From assembly GCA_964428935.1 (NCBI GenBank), contig CAYSAG010000100.1:1-16169 (forward strand): DNA of 16,169 bases, in the 5' to 3' direction. Position 1 is the first letter of the stretch; every line of letters begins with the position of its first letter. A program made the translations under genes and the position numbers. Below the pieces are notes generated by a model. It was not told where the DNA came from. It worked only from the letters and a program-made list of their open reading frames with translations, and made no database searches. Source of the DNA: JAADHY01 sp964428935 (GTDB lineage: Bacteria > Planctomycetota > Planctomycetia > Planctomycetales > Planctomycetaceae). Of the stretch, positions 1-7,450 are shown piece after piece.

Positions 1-3000
1 AGTTGCCCGGAAACTGTTTGGGCGGCGGGCCGCTCTCGGCAATGAAGGCAAACAGGTCGGCCATGTCTTGCAGGGTCATTTTTTCCTGCAGTCCTTCCGG
101 CATGCTGGAAATGTTGTTGGCCACCAGTTGCTCGACGTCTTTTCGGAGCAGCGTGTGCAGGTTGCCTTCGGTGTCGGCCAGCGTAATGCTGCTGCCGGTC
201 TCTTCGACCAGCATGCCCGAGACCACCAGCCCGTCGACGGTCACCGCCGTGTACTGCAAGTAGCGGTCGTCGACGGCGCGGTTCGGGTCGACAATGGCCA
301 CCAGCAGAGCTTGCGGGGATTTGTCGACCAGCGTCCGGAGGTCGGCTCCGAGCGGCTCGCCCACGCCCCCCAGCTCGTGACACTTCGAGCACGTGGCGTC
401 GACGAAGACTCGCTTGCCGTGCACCGGGTCGCCCTTCAAGTGAACCGCCGGCTCGTACTTCTTCAAAGCCGCTTCAATGTCGGCCCGTGTCGTCGGGTGG
501 CCGAACAGCTCCTCGGCCCGCTTCCGCACCTCGGCGTTCGGGTGTCGCATGAGCAGGTCGCGGCGGGAGCGACCGATTCCGGCCAAGACCTCGGGCCGCT
601 GAGCGGCCGCGTCCAGCAGCGCGTGAATCCACTCGACCCGGCTGGTCAGGACGCCCAGCACGGCTGCCCGAACTCTCGGGCCTTGCTGGCGCCAACTGGC
701 CAGCAGCAACTGCGGCACCGACGGGTCCCGCAGGCGCCCCAGGGTTTGCACGGCCGCCAATTGCAGGTCTACGGCCGTGGACGCATTCAGCAGGCCGGCC
801 AGCGTTTGCAGGTCCTTTTGTCGGTCGGTCAGACCGCGACCAATGACGCGCAGGGCAGCGGTGCGAGCGGCCAGCGACGCGTTCTCGTCCGCCAGCGTGG
901 CCCGAGCGGCCTCGAACAGCGCCTGGCACTGCTCCAACGCCTGCTTCAGCGAGGCCGACCCTTGCTGGTGGAGTTTTCGAAGCGTCAGTCGCTGGCGCGA
1001 CAGCCGGTCCAGCACGTCGCCCAGAAGCCGGAACTGCCACGCCGCGTAGCGTGCCTCACCCGACTGCTCCGGTCGGGCCGGACGGGCCACCGCCGCAAAC
1101 AACCGGCTCAACGACCGCTCGTCCTTCAACCCCAGCGCGGTCGAAATGAGGTTGACGACCAAGTCGGCCCGGGCTTCCTTGACCGGCCCCGCGCCGACCG
1201 CCTCTTCGACGACAGCCAGCAGGTGGTGCGTGGCCGAGCTGAGCGCGGCGGCGACGGTGTACGGGTCGTGGTCGTCGGCCGCTCGGGCCGCCAAGCGTCC
1301 GACGACGCGAGCCGCCCGTTCGTCCTTCCACTCGCCCAAGCTGTACGCCAACTGCAGTCGGACCTGCGGGTCCGGGTCGTCCTGAAGCGTCAGCACCTGC
1401 TCGGCCAGTTCCGGGTGGTCGTTCAGCAACGGTTCGCTCACTCGAACCGCGTGCTTGCGCACGCCCGGGTGCGGGTCTTTCAAGGCCCGGCGCACCACTT
1501 CCGGCGTCAAGGCGTGCAGCCCGTCCAGAACGCACAACGCGTGCAGCCGCGCCAGTGGGTTGGGGCTGCTGGTGACGGTTTTTTCCAGAAGCGGAACGGC
1601 TGAGCGGTCGTTTCTCCAGAGAAGCATCATGTGAGCCATGTCCCGCTGCCAGCCGTTCGGGCTGTCCAGGGCGGCGACCAAGCCGGCCGTGTCGAGCCGG
1701 TCGAGCCGAGGAATGGGCCGCGGCCGTTTTCCAACCGGGTAGACACGGTAAATTCGGCCCTTGTCGTGTCCGGCTCGCAAGTCGAGCTTGTCAATCAGAC
1801 GGGCGTCGATCCATTCGGGGTGTTCAATCACGAACCGGTACATGTCGCAGACCCACAGCGCTCCGTCCGGACCGGTCTCGACGGTGTTCGGACGGAACCA
1901 CGGGTCCGCCGACGACAAGAATTCGCGCCGCTCTTCGCCCGGAGCCCGCTGGCCGCGGAACGTCACGCCTTTCGGCGTCAGCACCATTCGGTGCACGCAG
2001 TTGTAAACCGAGTCGCTGACGAACAAGTTGCCGGTGAAGTTCTCGCCCAGCAGGCGGTCTCGGTAGACCGTCACACCGCAAATGGACGTCCAAGCGGCCG
2101 GCTGACCCTCGGGCGGCGTCGGCTGCTCGTAAAAGCAGTGCGTAATGACCCGGCCGCTGGGGAAGCACTCGCGTCGGCTGGTCATGTCTGCTCGAAGCGA
2201 CGGGTAGACGACAAACGGATTCCGCCGCAAGTAGTGCGTGGTCAGCACGTAGTGCCAAGCCGGGTTCGAGTTGTTGCAACCAAACCAGTTGCCCCAGTCG
2301 TCGCGGTTGCGACCGAACTGCGTTCGCCCCGACTCGGTTTCGACCAACCCTTCGTCCGGCCGGACACGCAGGTCCTGAGCTCCCATGTCCACGACCTGGC
2401 CGGTCTTGACCGAACGAATCTTGCCCGCACTGTCGCCATTGGCCAGGTAAACCCAGTTGTCCAGTCCCCAGCGAGGGTGGTTGACGCGGTGTTGCTGGTT
2501 GCCTTCACCGAACCCGGTGAAGAGCGGCTCGACGCGGTCCGCCTTGCCGTCACCGTCGGTGTCTTCGGCGTACAGCAGGTTCGGTGCCGCCGTCACCAAG
2601 ACGCCGTTCCGCCAAGGCAGAATGCCCGTGGGGTACGGAATCGGTTCCAGGAAGACAGTCGACGTGTCGTAACGGCCGTCGCCGTCCAAGTCCTCCAGAA
2701 AGCGCACGCGACCGCCAATCTTGCCTTTGCCGTCCAGTCCGAGCGGGTAGTCGGCCATTTCGACGACCCAGAGCTTGCCGTCGGGGCCCCAAGCCAGGTC
2801 GACCGGGTCCATGGTCAGCGGCTCGGCCGCCACCAACTCGACCTGCATGCCCGGAATGACGTGCATGGCTCGAAGCGAGGCTTCGGGCGAGCGTGGCGGC
2901 GGTTCGGTGTCCTTGACCAGCATTTGCGTGTACCACCGCACGTCCACGTGGTTGGGCAACTTCTTGCCCGTCTGTTCGTTCTGCACCCACAGGTGCCGGT

Positions 3001-4750
3001 ACTTGAACCAGGCTCCGTTTTGAGTGCCGTCGGCGCGAACAATCATGGGCAGTTCGTTCTGCCCCTGCGCCCGCTGGCCCGAGAGAACGCGACGGGACCA
3101 ACCGTCCTGAAGCGAGAAGAACAGGTCGAGCGAGTAGTGGTCGGCGTTCGAGAAAACAATGTCGTCGCGTCCGTCCTCGTCGACGTCCACCAGCCGGAAC
3201 CCGGCGTCTCGCCCCTGCTGGTCGACCACGCTCACGCCCGGCGGCAGTCGGAACGGAAGCCGCTTCCAGCCGTGAGCGTCCGGCTGCCACGCGAAGACCG
3301 CGTTCTGCTGCGGGTTGCCCACCAGCAACTCACACCGACCGTCACCGTCCACGTCGTGCAGCCGCACGCCAGTGTCTCGGCCTTGCCGACTTGTGAGGAC
3401 CGGCCCGTTCACGTCGAGGCCTTCCAGCCCCCGCTGGTCCTTCACCCAGCGCCGCCCGTCGAAATGCCACAGTCCAGCCACCCGCTCGTTCCAGACCAGC
3501 AGGCTGGCCAAACCGTTCTCTTGCAGCACGCCGAAACGAACGCCCGCGTCGCGGCGTCGCCCCTTTTCGTCGACTTCCACCAGCGAAACCGGCAGGTCGG
3601 TCGTTTGCCAGGACTGCGTTTTCGGCGACCACACGCGTGTCACCCGCTTGTGCTCGTTGCCGACCACCACGTCGAGGAACCCGTCGCCGTTCAGGTCGAG
3701 CACGCGGACGCCGTTGTCTCCGCCGTCCGCCGCTCGCAGCGGTTCGCCTCCCAACGCGTTCTTCGTCAACCGCTCGACCACCTGACGGAAGTTGAGAAAC
3801 TTCACCCGCCGCCCGTACGTCCGGTGCACGTAGTCAACCAGCTCCACAACCTGGTCGTTTCCGATCCAGTCGTACGGGTGGAAGCAAAAGGCCAGCGTTC
3901 CGCGTTTGCGGACCACGGCGTCGACGGCCGCTTTCCAATCCTCGAGGATTTTCGGCGAGCGCTTGCCGCAACGGTTCTGGCCGTCCCAGTCGCTGGGCAT
4001 GAGCACGGGGATTTCCCACACCAGCCGGCCCACGACGTACGGGTACGGGTAGTCTTCGACGTAGTTGACCATTCGACGGTCCGACGGCACGTACTTGCGA
4101 AACCGCTCCCGCCCCGGCTCGTCGTAGACCAACCGGCGAGGCAGCTCGGGGTCGTTTGCCGTAAACAGCACGAACACCGACGAGTCGGCTTGCAGAAAGC
4201 GGCCTTCGGGGGTCGTCTGGTTGAAAATCTCGGCGAAGAAACGAGGGCTGACGGAGTTCATTGAGTCGCAGCAGGGCATGCGGAAAGCCACCGGTCGGTT
4301 GCCGGGAATTCGAGACAGCAGGTCCACGCATTCGTCGAACGTTTGCTTGGCTGCCTGCAGTCCTTGTCCGCCTTGCAGACACGGACAAGGGTGCTTCACC
4401 GTGTGCACTTCAATCGACAGCCCTTCCTGAAGCCAGCGCTGAAGCTGCGGGTGCTTCGGGTCCGGCTTCGTGGCCACCAAGCTGACCGGGGCCTCGCCGT
4501 AGAGCTGCTTCAGCCGCTCCAGAATCGGACGCAGGTAGGCTTCGTGCCGGGCCGGGTCTTTCAAGTCGTCGATCGACAGCACCAGCACCGCCTCGACCCC
4601 CGGCTCGCCGACCCACTGCGGCGTGGTCAGTCGAGCCGCGGTCCGGTCGACCCAGTACGGGTTCGGCGGCTCGTCCAAAGACGAAAACCGGTTCGCGTTG
4701 GTCCCCAACACCGCAGTCAAAGCCAGAAGGGCAAACGACACCGTCGACAT
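1..4750 (-). CDS. Secreted multidomain PVC-type haem-binding protein with N-terminal polysaccharide deacetylase (3' end outside window)
   Basis: One open frame of 1583 codons runs off the left edge without a stop. The ATG was chosen because GGAAGGGGGG sits 2 nt upstream. A hydrophobic stretch at residues 5-16 with TNA before N20 reads as a signal peptide with an uncharged start, so the protein is probably exported. Domains in order: NodB-like deacetylase about 53-325 (SIDD 59-62, HTVKHP 116-121, RMPCCD 157-162, FHP 290-292); FG-GAP/VCBS repeats with acidic loops at 352-360, 466-474 and 522-530; a Pirellula/Verrucomicrobium-type 'membrane-bound dehydrogenase' propeller about 625-1010; HEAT-like helices about 1030-1430; cytochrome c with CSKCH at about 1454-1458. 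The family is known in planctomycetes and verrucomicrobia and is usually linked to polysaccharide breakdown; the electron donor and substrate are unknown. The deacetylase metal-binding residues look intact. The sequence ends in PPPKQFPGN, just after the cytochrome fold, so a further C-terminal domain may follow. Confidence 0.9.
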   Translation of the reverse strand, partial: MSTVSFALLALTAVLGTNANRFSSLDEPPNPYWVDRTAARLTTPQWVGEPGVEAVLVLSIDDLKDPARHEAYLRPILERLKQLYGEAPVSLVATKPDPKHPQLQRWLQEGLSIEVHTVKHPCPCLQGGQGLQAAKQTFDECVDLLSRIPGNRPVAFRMPCCDSMNSVSPRFFAEIFNQTTPEGRFLQADSSVFVLFTANDPELPRRLVYDEPGRERFRKYVPSDRRMVNYVEDYPYPYVVGRLVWEIPVLMPSDWDGQNRCGKRSPKILEDWKAAVDAVVRKRGTLAFCFHPYDWIGNDQVVELVDYVHRTYGRRVKFLNFRQVVERLTKNALGGEPLRAADGGDNGVRVLDLNGDGFLDVVVGNEHKRVTRVWSPKTQSWQTTDLPVSLVEVDEKGRRRDAGVRFGVLQENGLASLLVWNERVAGLWHFDGRRWVKDQRGLEGLDVNGPVLTSRQGRDTGVRLHDVDGDGRCELLVGNPQQNAVFAWQPDAHGWKRLPFRLPPGVSVVDQQGRDAGFRLVDVDEDGRDDIVFSNADHYSLDLFFSLQDGWSRRVLSGQRAQGQNELPMIVRADGTQNGAWFKYRHLWVQNEQTGKKLPNHVDVRWYTQMLVKDTEPPPRSPEASLRAMHVIPGMQVELVAAEPLTMDPVDLAWGPDGKLWVVEMADYPLGLDGKGKIGGRVRFLEDLDGDGRYDTSTVFLEPIPYPTGILPWRNGVLVTAAPNLLYAEDTDGDGKADRVEPLFTGFGEGNQQHRVNHPRWGLDNWVYLANGDSAGKIRSVKTGQVVDMGAQDLRVRPDEGLVETESGRTQFGRNRDDWGNWFGCNNSNPAWHYVLTTHYLRRNPFVVYPSLRADMTSRRECFPSGRVITHCFYEQPTPPEGQPAAWTSICGVTVYRDRLLGENFTGNLFVSDSVYNCVHRMVLTPKGVTFRGQRAPGEERREFLSSADPWFRPNTVETGPDGALWVCDMYRFVIEHPEWIDARLIDKLDLRAGHDKGRIYRVYPVGKRPRPIPRLDRLDTAGLVAALDSPNGWQRDMAHMMLLWRNDRSAVPLLEKTVTSSPNPLARLHALCVLDGLHALTPEVVRRALKDPHPGVRKHAVRVSEPLLNDHPELAEQVLTLQDDPDPQVRLQLAYSLGEWKDERAARVVGRLAARAADDHDPYTVAAALSSATHHLLAVVEEAVGAGPVKEARADLVVNLISTALGLKDERSLSRLFAAVARPARPEQSGEARYAAWQFRLLGDVLDRLSRQRLTLRKLHQQGSASLKQALEQCQALFEAARATLADENASLAARTAALRVIGRGLTDRQKDLQTLAGLLNASTAVDLQLAAVQTLGRLRDPSVPQLLLASWRQQGPRVRAAVLGVLTSRVEWIHALLDAAAQRPEVLAGIGRSRRDLLMRHPNAEVRKRAEELFGHPTTRADIEAALKKYEPAVHLKGDPVHGKRVFVDATCSKCHELGGVGEPLGADLRTLVDKSPQALLVAIVDPNRAVDDRYLQYTAVTVDGLVVSGMLVEETGSSITLADTEGNLHTLLRKDVEQLVANNISSMPEGLQEKMTLQDMADLFAFIAESGPPPKQFPGN

Positions 4751-4801
4751 GACCCCCCTTCCTTCGCTACTCGCACTCCGGGACAAAGACACGTCGCCTG
4801 C

Positions 4802-4827
4802 AAAACGGCGGCTTTCAACGGCCGCCG
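4802..4827 (-). terminator. Terminator-like hairpin in the leader of the multidomain gene
   Basis: Read on the minus strand, CGGCGGC, an 8-nt loop and GCCGCCG form a 7-bp GC-only stem followed by TTTT. It lies 51 bp before the ATG at 4750 and over 300 bp past the kinase-like gene stop at 5140. It could end read-through from the kinase-like gene or attenuate transcription of the downstream gene. The T-run is short, so activity is uncertain. Confidence 0.45.
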
Positions 4828-4975
4828 CCCCACAGTCCGGCTGGTAGGAGTCCGCGAAAACGACTCGCTCCCCGCGGACCACAAGCAGTCTGAAACGCGG
4901 AAGGCAGGAAACCGACCGTGACCTCTTCGGCCGCGGTCCAGACCGTTGACGTTTCTCAGCGTCGACGTTCCACAG

Positions 4976-5001
4976 CCCGAAAGCGGGCCGGCAAGAGCCG
5001 G
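4976..5001. repeat. Two abutting tetraloop hairpins
   Basis: CCCG-AAAG-CGGG (4976-4987) is followed immediately by CCGGC-AAGA-GCCGG (4988-5001). Both are perfect stems with 4-nt loops in the non-coding leader. On the minus-strand transcript they read CCGGC-TCTT-GCCGG then CCCG-CTTT-CGGG. There is no T-run, so this is not a simple terminator. Confidence 0.5.
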
Positions 5002-5139
5002 TTCACCACGGGCGCTCGACCCCACAGCACACAGAGCCCGCCCCCGACAACGACACTACCAAACCGTCGGGCCGTTGGCAAACAGCCGACCGCCCGTCTC
5101 GTCGTTCGAAGCGGGGCGTCCGCGTGCGGGGCCGAGCGG

Positions 5140-6495
5140 CTAGGAGCCGGCGCCGACGACAGCGACGCAAACGTGGCCCACGTCGACCCGTGTGGCTCCC
5201 GTCTTCAGCACACGTCCTGTTTTCTTGAAAAACGCGTGAGAGTTGTGCTGGCTGAGAAAAGTGGACGGGTTCAGTCCGCGCGAGCGAGCGGTCGAGACCA
5301 GGTCGGCGTCGGCGACCGCGCCGGCCGCGTCCGTCGGACCGTCGTGTCCGTCCGTGTCGGCCGAAACCACGGCCACGCGTTTCATGCCGTCGTCCCAGAA
5401 GCTCTGCACGGCCGCCAAGACCAACTCCTGGTTGGGGCCGCCCTGCCCCGGCTGGTCCGACTGCTCCAGCGTGACGTCGAACCGGCCTCCGCACAGCACG
5501 CAGGCGGGCGGAGCGAGCGGCTGGGCGGTGTCGCGAATGCCTCGGCAAAGCGAGGCCACCGACTCGCCGTGGCGTTTGGCTTCCCCTTTCTGGTCGGCGC
5601 CCACCCGGTGGACCCGGTAGCCCCGTTTCTTCGCTTCCGCCTCGCAAGCCGCCAGCGCCGTGGCCGTGCCGCCAATGACGTGGTTCTCGACGTTCGTCGG
5701 GAACGAGACCAACAGGTCGTCGTCGCCGCCCGCTCGCTTCTTCAAAGCCGCTCGGACCGACTCGGGCACGTCGTCCGGCGACTTGGCGTAGCGGTCCAAA
5801 ATCGCCAGGGCCTGTTCCGGACCGCCGTCGTCTCCGGCAACGGTCGGCGCTCCGGCAATGACGTCCAACGGGTCCCCCGGCTCGTCCGAAAGAATCAGCG
5901 CCACCACGTGACCCGCGCCAGCCTCCTCGACCAACTTTCCGCCTTTGACCGCCGACAGCTCCTTGCGCACGCAAAGAACTTCCTCCGGCGTGGCGCCGGC
6001 CTGACGCAGGAACCGGAGCGTGGCCAACTTGTCTGGCAAAGACACCGAGCCGACCGGCGCGGCCAGCAACGTGTCCGCTCCTTCCGAAAGCACGACAATG
6101 CACAGGTCGTTTCGGTCCAGGTTGGCCACCAGCCGCAAAATGTGCCGCGTCCCTTCCACGCATTCCTCCGTGGGCTCGGTCGCGTTCAACGGAGCCGCCG
6201 GGTGAATGTGGACGCGCTGCGACGACTCGACCAGTTCCTTCGGAACGTTCACCCAACCGACGGCCTTGTGGTCGATCAGTCCCGGCCCGAGCGTCTCTTC
6301 CAGCGCCACGGCCATTCTGGCAGCCGCCCGCCCCGCTCCCACAATGGCAATCCGCTCCAAGTCGTTCACGTAGAGCGACTGGCCGCACAAGTCGACCCAC
6401 TCGCCTTTCATTTTGACGACCGACTTGACCAGCCGAGCAGGGTCCACCGCATTCAGCCCGGCCGCCCAAATCTTGATTGCGTCGTCTCGCAGCAT
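5140..6495 (-). CDS. Glycerate 2-kinase-like protein (DUF4147 + MOFRL), divergent
   Basis: 451 residues, the usual size for type-2 glycerate kinases, which phosphorylate glycerate to 2-phosphoglycerate in the cytoplasm. The start is the ATG at 6495, preceded by AAAGGGGG; an upstream start at 6546 is possible but lacks a ribosome site. The N-terminal DUF4147 fold shows GAGRAAARMA (53-62), VRKELSAVKGGKL (176-188) and SDEPGD (203-208). The C-terminal MOFRL part shows TDGHDGPTDAAGA (381-393) and TGATRVDVG (432-440). Several family loops deviate: the usual GKA is GRA, the SGGGSA loop is SEGADT (137-142), SDVPGD is SDEPGD, ASGPT is AGAPT (214-218), and GGRNQE is GGPNQE (352-357). The fold assignment is firm; the glycerate kinase activity is not. 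It may act on another substrate, or be a weak or inactive paralogue. It stands alone, between a terminator upstream and a long gap downstream. Confidence 0.85.
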   Translation of the reverse strand: MLRDDAIKIWAAGLNAVDPARLVKSVVKMKGEWVDLCGQSLYVNDLERIAIVGAGRAAARMAVALEETLGPGLIDHKAVGWVNVPKELVESSQRVHIHPAAPLNATEPTEECVEGTRHILRLVANLDRNDLCIVVLSEGADTLLAAPVGSVSLPDKLATLRFLRQAGATPEEVLCVRKELSAVKGGKLVEEAGAGHVVALILSDEPGDPLDVIAGAPTVAGDDGGPEQALAILDRYAKSPDDVPESVRAALKKRAGGDDDLLVSFPTNVENHVIGGTATALAACEAEAKKRGYRVHRVGADQKGEAKRHGESVASLCRGIRDTAQPLAPPACVLCGGRFDVTLEQSDQPGQGGPNQELVLAAVQSFWDDGMKRVAVVSADTDGHDGPTDAAGAVADADLVSTARSRGLNPSTFLSQHNSHAFFKKTGRVLKTGATRVDVGHVCVAVVGAGS

Positions 6496-6567
6496 CTCTC
6501 GCCCCCTTTCTTCATGCCCGTCACGCCCCTCAAACCTCGACCACAAAAACCGACAAAGCTGTGCCCC

Positions 6568-6573
6568 ATTGTA
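6568..6573 (-). promoter_or_regulatory. Possible -10 box (TACAAT) of the kinase-like gene
   Basis: TACAAT on the minus strand lies 73 bp before the kinase-like start, just after an A-rich run and downstream of the terminator of the preceding gene. Five of six bases match the sigma-70 -10 consensus. No good -35 is present at the usual distance, so the call is weak. Confidence 0.3.
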
Positions 6574-6603
6574 GCGAATTTTTTCTCTGCTCGCGCGGCG
6601 CGC

Positions 6604-6645
6604 AAAAAAACGGACGCCCCGTACAAGCCCGCACGTGGCGTCCGT
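6604..6645 (-). terminator. Intrinsic terminator of the 104-residue gene
   Basis: On the minus strand ACGGACGCC and GGCGTCCGT form a perfect 9-bp stem, followed by T7 (the last stem T is the first of the run). Inside the loop CGTGC/GTACG can pair further with one G-T wobble, closing a 6-nt loop. It begins about 33 bp past the stop at 6679. It is one of two textbook terminators in the window. Confidence 0.85.
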
Positions 6646-6678
6646 CTGGACCGTCGAGCTGGGACTGGGGTCGCAACG

Positions 6679-6993
6679 TCAGCCGTGAATGTACTCCGAC
6701 ACGCCGCCGGCCGTCGAGTGCCAGTTCACGTTGGCCGACGGGACAGCTCCGTGAGCGCGGTCGTAGAACCAAAGCGGCCCGGGCGCCAAAGGTACGAACG
6801 TGGAGGTCAACAACGCCTCCGCCTGCCTTTGCCGCAACTCCTCGTCCTTGCGACGCATTTCGTCCAGGACGACGGGGTGCCACGAGCTGCTCCGGCGTTC
6901 CGGCTCCGGCACGTAGTTCTCACGAGCCCAACGGCGCAGCCGGAGTTCCGCAATTGGATTCAACGGACTGGAGGGAGGGTCGATTCGCTGCAT
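6679..6993 (-). CDS. Small hypothetical protein, 104 residues
   Basis: I do not recognise the family. The protein starts MQRIDPPSSP and ends SEYIHG. It has no signal peptide or membrane segment. Residues 17-31 are basic and aromatic (RLRRWARENYVPEPE), residues 38-60 form a charged helix-like stretch (WHPVVLDEMRRKDEEL...), and the tail is rich in Gly, Ser and aromatics. The frame is open further upstream to about 7365, but that extension is Arg- and Cys-rich and unlike protein, so the ATG at 6993 was chosen; no strong ribosome site precedes it. The strong intrinsic terminator just downstream supports a real transcribed gene. It is probably cytoplasmic. The role is unknown, and the neighbours (kinase-like gene, Gfo/Idh/MocA gene) give no clear link. 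Confidence 0.65.
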   Translation of the reverse strand: MQRIDPPSSPLNPIAELRLRRWARENYVPEPERRSSSWHPVVLDEMRRKDEELRQRQAEALLTSTFVPLAPGPLWFYDRAHGAVPSANVNWHSTAGGVSEYIHG

Positions 6994-7450
6994 GGGTCCA
7001 AGCAACCAAGTCGTTGAAAGGTCAGCCACTGGGCGACCGACTTGTCTCAAACTTCGTTTCCCAGACCGCCGCGGCCGGAAGCGGTCAGCCTGCGTGAGCA
7101 GAACGGCCGCAGCCAAGCAGAAGCGGGCGTCCGTTGTCTTGCGGCGAAGACGGAGGCGCGTTCGCCGCAAGACGCAGGACCGGACTCCGCGCGCACCGGT
7201 CGACGGCGCGACCAGCTTTCGCTCTGAATCGGCCGCTCGAGCAGCTGGCCAAAGCGAATTCCGAGCAAACGCCGCCGGCGCCGTGAGGCCCGGCCAAGGT
7301 GAGCCACACCAGCGGCGCCAGCGGCAAAGGTCCAACGACCGGCACAACACGAACGGCCCTCCCACGCAACCCGCGTCCGCCGCTGGCGTGCCGACCAGAC
7401 TCGGCGGCTCAGCGAGACAGTAGGTCCAGTCGCCGAATGCCCTGCACCTC
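6994..7450. other. 457-bp gap between the small gene and the oxidoreductase gene
   Basis: No convincing gene. Open frames exist on the minus strand (for example 7085-7369) but have non-ATG starts, no ribosome site and Arg/Cys/Ser-rich products. The notable content is a long perfect inverted repeat at 7129-7180. No T-run terminator was found for the oxidoreductase gene that ends at 7451. Confidence 0.55.
7129..7180. repeat. Long imperfect inverted repeat / RNA hairpin
   Basis: GTCTTGCGGCGAA (7136-7148) and TTCGCCGCAAGAC (7161-7173) are perfect 13-bp reverse complements around a 12-nt loop. A further 4-bp pair (GTCC 7129-7132 with GGAC 7177-7180) extends the stem across a 3x3 internal loop. 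No T-run flanks it on either strand. It could be a factor-dependent transcript end, a processed RNA structure or a protein-binding palindrome. Confidence 0.65.

Larger units (their letters stand above)
4751..5139. other. Non-coding gap carrying the leader of the multidomain gene
   Basis: This 389-bp space separates the kinase-like gene stop from the start of the multidomain gene; both are on the minus strand. I see no convincing coding frame. It contains a terminator-like hairpin close to the downstream start and two abutting tetraloop hairpins near its middle, listed separately. No clear -35/-10 pair was found. The stretch contains no ApT step and therefore no GAT or ATC. Confidence 0.6.

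Noticed and set aside
68..4264. Two very long plus-strand open frames (68-1603 and 1631-4264) opposite the multidomain gene
   Set aside because: They are codon-for-codon antisense to the real gene. Stops in that frame require TTA, CTA or TCA in the sense gene, which are nearly unused here; the breaks fall on sense TCA codons. The products are Arg/Val/His-rich without motifs.
5003..6469. 488-codon minus-strand frame overlapping the kinase-like gene out of frame
   Set aside because: The product is Gly/Arg-rich and of low complexity; the competing frame contains the conserved DUF4147 and MOFRL motifs.
4918..7017. 699-codon plus-strand open frame across the kinase-like gene
   Set aside because: It is a shadow of the minus-strand gene and also crosses the terminator at 6604-6645 and the small gene. 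It has no ribosome site and no recognisable domain.
6994..7365. N-terminal extension of the 104-residue protein to about 7365
   Set aside because: The extension is Arg-, Cys- and Trp-rich, begins with a non-ATG codon, runs through the inverted repeat at 7129-7180, and its codon pattern is unlike the neighbours.
7085..7369. Possible 94-residue minus-strand protein with a hydrophobic N-terminus
   Set aside because: TTG start, no ribosome site, random-looking Cys/Arg/Ser-rich body and overlap with the inverted repeat. Not enough to call a gene.
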